Origin: Palsa-147 sp049279675
GTDB taxonomy: Bacteria > Acidobacteriota > Terriglobia > Acidiferrales > UBA7541
Assembly: GCA_049279675.1 (NCBI GenBank)
Contig: JBAPOP010000168.1
Coordinates: 136,878 to 200,877 of the forward strand
Direction of reading: 5' to 3'
DNA length: 64,000 nt
The notes under the pieces were generated by a model. It made no database searches. It was not told the DNA's origin and saw only the letters and a list, made by a program, of their open reading frames with translations. Made by a program: the position numbers and the translations under genes. Numbering within the stretch: position 1 is the stretch's first letter; every line of letters starts with the position of its first letter. Of the stretch, positions 58,162 through 64,000 are shown piece by piece.

Positions 58162-60936
58162 ATGCCCGAATCGCAATCTTTAATCGGCCGGACAATCTCT
58201 CACTACCGAATCCTCGAAAAACTCGGCGGCGGCGGAATGGGAGTGGTGTACAAAGCCGAGGACACTCGCCTCGACCGCGCCGTCGCTCTGAAATTTCTTC
58301 CCGACGATTTAGCTCACGACGCGCAGGCGCTCGAACGATTCAAGCGCGAAGCCAAAGCCAGCTCCGCCCTGAATCACCCCAACATCTGCACGATTTACGA
58401 TATCGGCGAAGAGAATGGCCGCGCGTTTATCGTGATGGAATTCTTGGACGGCAACACGCTGAAACACCGCATCGGCGGGCGTCCGATGGAAAATGAAGCC
58501 GTGCTCGATTTGGCGATCCAGATTGTAGATGGGCTCGAAGCGGCTCACAAAGAAGGCATTGTCCACCGCGACATCAAGCCCGCCAACATTTTCGTCACGA
58601 AGCGCGGTCACGCCAAAATTCTCGATTTTGGTTTGGCGAAACTCACTCCGAAGAACGAAGCCATAGCCTCGCAAGACACGCTCCCCACGAACGCGATCAC
58701 GCCCGTGAGACCGGAGTACCTCACCAGTCCCGGTACAGCCATTGGAACCGTTGCGTACATGTCTCCCGAGCAGTTGGCGGCGAAAGAATTGGACGCGCGC
58801 ACGGATCTCTATTCTTTCGGCGCTGTGCTGTACGAAATGTCCACCGGCGCTTTGCCTTTTCGCGGCGATACTTCCGCTCTCATCACGGACGCGATCCTTC
58901 ACCGTGCGCCTGTGGCTCCCGTGCGTCTCAATCCCGAAATTCCGCCGAAGCTCGAAGAGATCATCAGCACGGCCCTCGAGAAAGATCGGGATTTGCGTTA
59001 CCAAAGCGCTGCCGAACTTCGCGCCGACCTGAAACGCCTGAAACGAGATCTCGATTCGGCACGCCCCGTCATCGCCAAGTTCGAACGAGAGGACGTAAGC
59101 GGTTCGCAGGCGGGTACGTCTCCCAGTTCGTCATCTGTTTCGTCGATTGGAACCTCGGCCGGTTCTTCGTCCCGCATCTCAGCCGCGCGTCCATCAGAAC
59201 TAAGTGCCACGCAGCAGTCTTCGCGCAGCGTGCCACAAGCCGCCGCGGCCGTAGTTGCGCCAGCCGTTCCATCGCGCGTGTCTCGATGGATCGCTGCTGG
59301 CGTAATCGCGGGGCTGCTCATCGGCGCTGCTGTCGGGCTCTTCTTCGGCAAGCGCATTTGGCAAGCCAACTTACCGAACTATATTCCTCTTACTTTCCGC
59401 CGCGGAATCATTCGCACGGCGCGGTTTGCGCCCGACGGTCAAACCATCGTCTACAGCGCATCGTGGGACGGAAATCCATCCGACATATTCGTGACGAACC
59501 AGGCAAGCCCCGAGTCGCGTGCGCTTGGTCTGACGGGCGCGGTACTCCTCGGAATCTCTTCCACCGGAGAGCTGGCGGTATTGCTCAACAGCCGCGTTAC
59601 AGGGCCGTTCACGGTGAACGGCACACTCGCGCGCGTGCCGCTGACCGGTGGCGCGCCGCGCGAGGTCCTCGAAGGCGTGGAATGGGCGGACTGGTCTCCG
59701 GACGGAACGAAGCTCGCGGTGGTGCGAAGCGCGGGCGGGCAGGACCGCCTGGAGTATCCCATCGATGCGCCGCTTTACTCGACTACCGGATGGATTTCCC
59801 ACGTGCGAATTTCGCCGAAGGGCGATCAGATTGCGTTTCTCGATCACGGTCTTCGCGACGATGACAGGGGAACGGTGGCGGTCGTGGACCTCGCCGGCCA
59901 CAAGAAAACTCTGACCCAAGATTGGCCGACCGTGCAGGGTCTTACCTGGTCGCCCGGCGGCGATGAAATTTGGTTTACCAACGGAGGAGGAGTTCAAGCC
60001 GTAAGCCTTTCAGGACGCGGGCGGGCGTTGACGCGACTCCCGGGATTTTTCAATCTCCACGATGTTCGGCGCGACGGCGGCGCATTGATCGCGCACGACG
60101 ACCGCCGGCGCGGGATGATTGATCTCACCGTGGGCGAGACGAAAGAGCGCGACCTCGCCTTGTTCGACATTTCACTTCCTGCCGACATTTCTGCCGACGG
60201 TAAGACGCTGCTCTTTTACGAAGGCGGCGCAGCCATGCGAGGCAACTACGTGGTCTATATCCGCCAGACCGACGGGTCTCCTGCGACCGATTTGGGAACT
60301 GGCCGCGCGTTCGCGCTCTCGCCGGACGGCAAGTGGGCGTTGTCTTCCGATCCCACGAAACCTACGCAAGTCACACTTCTGCCCACGAGAGCGGGCGCGC
60401 CGAAGCTGCTCCCGGATGACGGAATCGCCAATCTCGATGCAAGGTGGTTTCCGGACGGGAAGCGATTTGTCTTGTCCGGGGACGAGCCGGGCCATAGCGA
60501 CCGGCTCTACGTCGAGGACCTCGTCGGGACGAAGCCGCGAGCCATCACGCCGGAAGGAGTGGCGCCATTTGAGTTCGCGATTTCTCCGGATGGCAAGTTC
60601 GTGGCCGCGATCAGTCCCGATCGCAAGGGACTTCTCTTCCCCGTGGAAAGCGGCCAGCCGCAACCGATTCAAGGCTGGGGAGAAAACGACGCGCCGATCG
60701 CCTGGAGCGCGGACGGGCAATCGCTTTATATTTTTGAGCGCGGCAAAGTTCCCACGAACGTTTATCGGCTGAATCTAAAAACCGGGCAGAAGGCGCTGAT
60801 GCGGCAGCTCGTGCCGTACGATCCCGCTGGCGTGTATATGATCGGCTTGGTGCGCATGACGCCCGACGGAAAGACCTGCATCTACAATTATCGCCGCATT
60901 CTCTCCTCGCTCAATCTGGTCGAAGGACTGAAGTAA
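58162..60936 (+). CDS. Membrane Ser/Thr protein kinase with C-terminal TolB-like propeller
   Basis: A 924-residue PknB-type kinase. Residues ~14-285 form the kinase domain: Gly-rich loop LGGGGMGVVYKA, ATP lysine K44 in VALKFL, catalytic HRDIKPANIF (D137), DFGLAK (D155) and the APE-like GTVAYMSPEQL. A Ser/Ala-rich linker leads to one membrane helix (residues ~376-396, WIAAGVIAGLLIGAAVGLFFG). The exported part is a 500-residue propeller of repeated ARFAPDGQTIVYSA/FSPDGK-type blades, as in TolB. Such kinases are numerous in Acidobacteriota. The propeller is the likely sensor or ligand platform. Confidence 0.94.
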   Translation: MPESQSLIGRTISHYRILEKLGGGGMGVVYKAEDTRLDRAVALKFLPDDLAHDAQALERFKREAKASSALNHPNICTIYDIGEENGRAFIVMEFLDGNTLKHRIGGRPMENEAVLDLAIQIVDGLEAAHKEGIVHRDIKPANIFVTKRGHAKILDFGLAKLTPKNEAIASQDTLPTNAITPVRPEYLTSPGTAIGTVAYMSPEQLAAKELDARTDLYSFGAVLYEMSTGALPFRGDTSALITDAILHRAPVAPVRLNPEIPPKLEEIISTALEKDRDLRYQSAAELRADLKRLKRDLDSARPVIAKFEREDVSGSQAGTSPSSSSVSSIGTSAGSSSRISAARPSELSATQQSSRSVPQAAAAVVAPAVPSRVSRWIAAGVIAGLLIGAAVGLFFGKRIWQANLPNYIPLTFRRGIIRTARFAPDGQTIVYSASWDGNPSDIFVTNQASPESRALGLTGAVLLGISSTGELAVLLNSRVTGPFTVNGTLARVPLTGGAPREVLEGVEWADWSPDGTKLAVVRSAGGQDRLEYPIDAPLYSTTGWISHVRISPKGDQIAFLDHGLRDDDRGTVAVVDLAGHKKTLTQDWPTVQGLTWSPGGDEIWFTNGGGVQAVSLSGRGRALTRLPGFFNLHDVRRDGGALIAHDDRRRGMIDLTVGETKERDLALFDISLPADISADGKTLLFYEGGAAMRGNYVVYIRQTDGSPATDLGTGRAFALSPDGKWALSSDPTKPTQVTLLPTRAGAPKLLPDDGIANLDARWFPDGKRFVLSGDEPGHSDRLYVEDLVGTKPRAITPEGVAPFEFAISPDGKFVAAISPDRKGLLFPVESGQPQPIQGWGENDAPIAWSADGQSLYIFERGKVPTNVYRLNLKTGQKALMRQLVPYDPAGVYMIGLVRMTPDGKTCIYNYRRILSSLNLVEGLK

Positions 60937-61043
60937 TTTCGCGTCAGTTGGTCTCGTGCTCATCTCGCAAGTTTGGTAGCGAGCACCGAAGGCTCCGAGG
61001 CAGCGGCCCGCCCCAAACGCTTTGGCTGAATACGTTTGCTCTT

Positions 61044-61068
61044 CGTAGGGGCGTCCGCCGCGGCGGGC
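61044..61068 (+). repeat. REP-like element, partial copy C
   Basis: CGTAGGG followed by a short spacer and the palindrome CCGCCGCGGCGG (61055-61066). It lies downstream of the kinase gene; the usual CTTTC end is missing. Confidence 0.45.
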
Positions 61069-61094
61069 TGCTCCCGCTCTCCGCTCCTGCCGTT

Positions 61095-61127
61095 CGTAGG
61101 GCTCGCCGGAAGGCGGGCCGGCCTTTC
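61095..61127 (+). repeat. REP-like element, copy D
   Basis: Begins CGTAGGGC, carries GCC-GGAA-GGC as a tetraloop hairpin, and ends GGCCGGCCTTTC. Same length class and ends as copies A and B. Located between the convergent kinase and NTF2-fold genes. Confidence 0.6.
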
Positions 61128-61157
61128 TTTGTTTATCCCTCGTACGCACGCCGCAGC

Positions 61158-61487
61158 CTACTTGCCGTGAATCACCGAGATAACCCGGCATGTCTTTTTC
61201 GAAATCCTGATCTCCGCCGCGCCTCCGTTCATCCCCAATGGCATGTGTCCACTCACAATCCAAATACCGTCCTTGAGTTCAGCTGATAATGGACGTTCCG
61301 ACGTGATCTGCTTTTCGCCATATATTGGAATTAAAACCGCTTCGGCAACGCGTATCGCAGTCTCTTTGTCCGGAACAAAACCATTCTTCGGCACGAAAGT
61401 TTGCGTTGGCTTCATGGAGCGGACCACGCCGATACCTCCAGCGAAAACCGAACTCGTCAATAAGAACCAAGCCGCAATAATTTTCAC
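61158..61487 (-). CDS. Exported NTF2-fold immunity-like protein (YbbC/YhhH family)
   Basis: 109 residues from a GTG at 61487 with a GGAGAGGA-type ribosome site upstream; the TTG at 61538 would add an unlikely basic stretch. Residues 1-18 are a signal sequence (KIIAAWFLLTSSVFAG). The mature part matches the NTF2-fold immunity layout: NGFVPDKETAIRVAEAVLIPIYG, then SAELKDGIWIVSGHMP and AEIRISKKTCRVISVIHGK. Relatives include Rhs-linked YbbC/YhhH proteins that protect against toxins, but no toxin, Rhs or secretion gene is nearby, so the role here is open. Confidence 0.72.
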   Translation of the reverse strand: MKIIAAWFLLTSSVFAGGIGVVRSMKPTQTFVPKNGFVPDKETAIRVAEAVLIPIYGEKQITSERPLSAELKDGIWIVSGHMPLGMNGGAAEIRISKKTCRVISVIHGK

Positions 61488-61538
61488 GCTAGCTCGTCCT
61501 CTCCGTTTTCGATTTCGAGATTTCAAATCAAATCTCAA

Positions 61539-62096
61539 ATCTTAAATTTCAAATCTGAAATATTTAGTCTGTATGTTCCCACGGCCGAATCCACAGCACC
61601 CCCCACTTGCGCACTGCAAAACGCGATGCTATATCTGAAGCATGATTAACTTAAATGATAAACTAGACCGCACACGCCCCGGCCACGCGCCGCTGGCCGA
61701 TCCTGCATGGCGCGCCCTCAAACGCGCTGTCGCGCCCACTGCAGGACAGGGAATCGGCCCGCAGAAGCAAACTCTAATCGGTACACCAAAATGATTAGAA
61801 ATCGGCGTAACTCACACAAAACAAACGATCGAGCTCACTTCTAATCGGTACAAAAAAGCCCCCTGTTCCACAGGCCGATCAGACAAGCAAATGTAGCGCC
61901 GGACCGATTTTCGTCTGGCATTCGGAAGCACTGTGAAGACGCGCGGCAAAGCACAAACTGAGTTCATGGCGCGGGCATCCTGCCCGCGGCTCTTTGCGCC
62001 CTCGGCGCGAAATCGAAATTCGCCAGCAGAAAGCCGGCGCTACTGCTTACTCACGGCTTGCGCGCCACGGATCACGCCCGCGTTGCCGCCAACGTG
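61539..62096. other. Intergenic region with short repeats
   Basis: 558 bp without a confident gene. It holds an AT-rich stretch of CAAATCT-like repeats (61523-61565), a 13-bp direct repeat TCTAATCGGTACA at 61773-61785 and 61840-61852, and a palindromic CGCGGGCATCCTGCCCGCG at 61970-61988. A 50-codon open frame at 61642-61794 has no recognisable product. Confidence 0.5.
61773..61852. repeat. 13-bp direct repeat pair
   Basis: TCTAATCGGTACA occurs at 61773-61785 and again at 61840-61852, 67 bp apart and in the same orientation, each followed by an A-rich run. Possibly a pair of binding sites or the trace of a lost mobile insertion. Confidence 0.45.
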
Positions 62097-63677
62097 TTAC
62101 GAATCCGCCAGCCGAATAATCGTCGCTTCCGTGATCGACGGAATCTCCCGAATCCGCGCCGCAACCGAATCCGCAACTTCTCCATCGAGCCGCACGAGCG
62201 CCAGCGCATCCGACTCGCGCGAGGGCGAGCGCCGTCCGAGCGCAAACGTCGCAATGTTGATGCCCATCGTCCCGAGCGCCGTCCCGATGTGGCCGATCAC
62301 GCCGGGAACATCTCGATTGCGCGTAAGAAGCAAAGTCCCTTCGAGCGGCGCTTCGAGATCAATTCCGTCAAATCGCAAAATGCGCGGGCCGGTATCCGGC
62401 AGCACGGTGCCTTCAGCGGCAAGTTCGTGCGCACCGCAGAGAGTCACCTCAATCGTGTTCGGGAATCCGCGCTCGCGCCGCCGCGTGGATTCCTCAACGG
62501 CAATTCCGCGACCCGCTGCAGCCGCCGTCGCATTCACGAGATTCACTTTCTGCGCGAGCACGCGATTCAGCACGCCGACGAGAACCGCATTGCCAAGCAC
62601 TCGCGCGCCGACCTCGGACGCTTCGCCCGCGTAGCGAATGCGCACGCGATCCGCACGGCCGTCAAATGCCTGCGCCACGAGCGATCCGAGCCGCTCGGCA
62701 AGTTCGAGATAAGGGCGCACGCGCCGGTACTGCTCGCCGGAAAGCGACGGCAGATTCACCGAATTGCGAATCACGCCCTCGGCAAGATAGTCGCGGATTT
62801 GCAGCGCAATTTGAATCCCGACTTCTTCCTGCGCTTCGGAAGTCGAGCCCGCGATATGCGGCGTCGCAATCACGTTAGCGAGCGCGACGAGCGGGGAATT
62901 TGTTGGCGGCTCTTGCGCAAATGTATCGAGCGCAGCGCCCGCCAAGTGGCCCGAGCGAATCGCTTCGGCCAGCGCGGCTTCGTCGATCAATTCGCCCCGC
63001 GCGCAATTGATGATTCGCGCGCCGCGCTTCATTTGCGCGATCGTCGCGGCGTTGATCAATTTTTCAGTCGAGGCACTGAGTGAGGTATGCAGCGAAATAT
63101 AATCGGCGCGCTTCAACAAATCTGCCAGCGGCAGCAACTCCACTTCAAGCTCGCGCGCAACGTCCGGGCTGACGTAGGGATCGTGCGCGAGAATTTTCAT
63201 CTCGAGCGCCGCCGCGCGCCGCGCCACTTCCGTCCCCACGCGGCCAAGCCCGACGAGGCCGAGCGTCTTTCCGCGAACTTCCGTGCCCATCGCGCTCGAT
63301 TTTTCCCAGCGTCCGGCGTGAATCGCGGCATTGAACTGCGGCACCGATCGCGCGAGAGCCAGCATCAGCGCAATCGTGTGCTCGGCGACGCTGACCGAAT
63401 TTCCTCCCGGCGTATTCATCACGAGCACGCCGCGATTCGTCGCCGCGTCAACATCCACGTTGTCCACGCCGACGCCTGCGCGGCCCACCACGCGCAGCGC
63501 CGCCGCTTTTTCGAGAAGTTCAGCCGTGACTTTCGTCGCGCTGCGCACGATCAGTCCATCGGCGTCCGCGAGTTCCGCCGCAAGCGCAGCCGGCGCCGGA
63601 ATTGCAATCGTCCAGCCGGTTTCGCGCAGAATTTCGATTCCGCGTTCGCTGATTTTGTCCGCGACAACAATTTTCAT
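62097..63677 (-). CDS. serA: D-3-phosphoglycerate dehydrogenase SerA
   Basis: 526 residues from the ATG at 63677; an in-frame start at 63713 would add 12 residues not typical of the family. SerA oxidises 3-phosphoglycerate with NAD in the first step of serine synthesis. The nucleotide motif is GLVGLGRVGTEVARRAAAL, the catalytic Arg is in NCARGELIDEAAL, the Glu in ALDTFAQEPP, and the His in ATPHIAGSTSEAQ. The long form is complete: an intervening domain (residues ~325-445) and a C-terminal ACT domain (~455-526, NRDVPGVIGHIGTALGTMGINI) that binds serine for feedback control. It is divergent from the yqeY-like gene. Confidence 0.96.
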   Translation of the reverse strand: MKIVVADKISERGIEILRETGWTIAIPAPAALAAELADADGLIVRSATKVTAELLEKAAALRVVGRAGVGVDNVDVDAATNRGVLVMNTPGGNSVSVAEHTIALMLALARSVPQFNAAIHAGRWEKSSAMGTEVRGKTLGLVGLGRVGTEVARRAAALEMKILAHDPYVSPDVARELEVELLPLADLLKRADYISLHTSLSASTEKLINAATIAQMKRGARIINCARGELIDEAALAEAIRSGHLAGAALDTFAQEPPTNSPLVALANVIATPHIAGSTSEAQEEVGIQIALQIRDYLAEGVIRNSVNLPSLSGEQYRRVRPYLELAERLGSLVAQAFDGRADRVRIRYAGEASEVGARVLGNAVLVGVLNRVLAQKVNLVNATAAAAGRGIAVEESTRRRERGFPNTIEVTLCGAHELAAEGTVLPDTGPRILRFDGIDLEAPLEGTLLLTRNRDVPGVIGHIGTALGTMGINIATFALGRRSPSRESDALALVRLDGEVADSVAARIREIPSITEATIIRLADS

Positions 63678-63782
63678 AGCAAAGAGCCTACGGGCCGCTC
63701 GCACTTCTGTCAAATCCCGCCGCGAACTGCCGCGTGTGCTATTCTGGATTTTCGAATCGCAATTTTATCCGGAGGCGGACGC

Positions 63783-64000
63783 ATGGCGCTGGGCGAACAG
63801 ATCCAAAAAGATATCGTCGCGGCGATGAGAGAAAAAGACGTGCTTCGCCTCAGCACGCTTCGCATGGTGAAATCCGCGCTGCAGCTCAGAGAAGTGGAAA
63901 AAATGCGCCCGCTCGAAGACGCCGAAATTCTTCAGATGTTGCAAACGCTTTTGAAGCAGCGGCGCGAATCGGTGGAGCAATTCACCAAAGGCGGCCGCAC
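63783..64000 (+). CDS. GatB/YqeY-domain protein (partial)
   Basis: Only the first 72 residues are in the window. GGAGGCGG ends 5 nt before the ATG. The N-terminus (LGEQIQKDIVAAMREKDVLR, then LSTLRMVKSALQLREVEK, LKQRRESVEQF) is that of YqeY proteins, which resemble the tail domain of the GatB amidotransferase subunit. Function of stand-alone YqeY is not settled; it may act on tRNA or aminoacyl-tRNA. The 3' part is cut by the window edge. Confidence 0.9.
   Translation, partial: MALGEQIQKDIVAAMREKDVLRLSTLRMVKSALQLREVEKMRPLEDAEILQMLQTLLKQRRESVEQFTKGGR

Noticed and set aside
61642..61794. A 50-codon open frame with ATG start
   Set aside because: It lacks a convincing ribosome-binding site and family resemblance, and its end overlaps the 13-bp direct repeat; chance is the better explanation.

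Overview
The window (about 58-60% GC, protein coding throughout) reads as a chromosome segment of an Acidobacteriota bacterium, most likely class Terriglobia. Pointers are an ADOP-type duplicated permease, a TonB-dependent receptor with an N-terminal carboxypeptidase-regulatory domain, a long YVTN-propeller surface protein, exported TldD/TldE homologues, PilZ/coiled-coil and bactofilin genes, and a Ser/Thr kinase fused to a TolB-like propeller. No rRNA, insertion sequence, phage gene or CRISPR array was recognised. Two tRNA-Pro genes (GGG and CGG) are present.

Layout. 1-5178 (minus): the N-terminal 1726 residues of a giant exported repeat protein whose 3' end lies outside the window. 5664-8463 (plus): ABC exporter pair and a DegT-type aminotransferase, ending at a shared hairpin terminator. 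8563-16294 (minus): PilZ/coiled-coil protein, exported TPR protein, a queuosine precursor cluster (queD, a small membrane protein, a wrecked queE, queC) and a DinG-type helicase. 16371-19844 (minus): TonB receptor. 20255-24483 (plus): der, a membrane glycosyltransferase-like protein, a MerR regulator, tRNA-Pro and surE. 24549-31294 (minus): exported TldD/TldE-like pair and a complete pqqABCDE cluster. 31508-37536 (plus): ECF sigma factor, FecR-like membrane protein, two exported proteins of unknown function and a CocE-type hydrolase. 37706-44775: purU, a divergent Rieske oxygenase/TetR pair, and FAD oxidoreductase, betaine-homocysteine-methyltransferase-like and APC permease genes. 44897-47470 (minus): bactofilin, PilZ protein and a two-component system. 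47567-53860: fatty acid desaturase and surface-glycan genes (acyltransferase, ArnT-like protein, methyltransferase, sugar transferase). 53973-64000: ADOP permease, tRNA-Pro, TPR protein, kinase, NTF2-fold immunity-like protein, serA and the start of a yqeY-like gene.

The most informative new observations are as follows. (1) A TGTTAACAC-N13-CGCGTCT motif occurs twice with identical spacing, before the ECF sigma gene and before the first of two unknown exported genes, which defines a self-regulated cassette. (2) A TGACY-N3-RGTCA operator pair lies in the divergent region of a putative methylated-amine catabolic island (Rieske, FAD enzyme, BHMT-like enzyme, purU nearby). (3) queE survives only as its two ends plus a nonsense codon while queC and queD are intact. 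(4) Two TldD-family proteins, one with and one without the metal-binding motif, carry signal peptides and lie next to pqq genes that lack pqqF. (5) A 33-34 bp dispersed palindromic element sits at gene 3' ends, and one copy encodes the C-terminus of a sugar transferase. All functional statements rest on reading motifs by eye. No database search was run.
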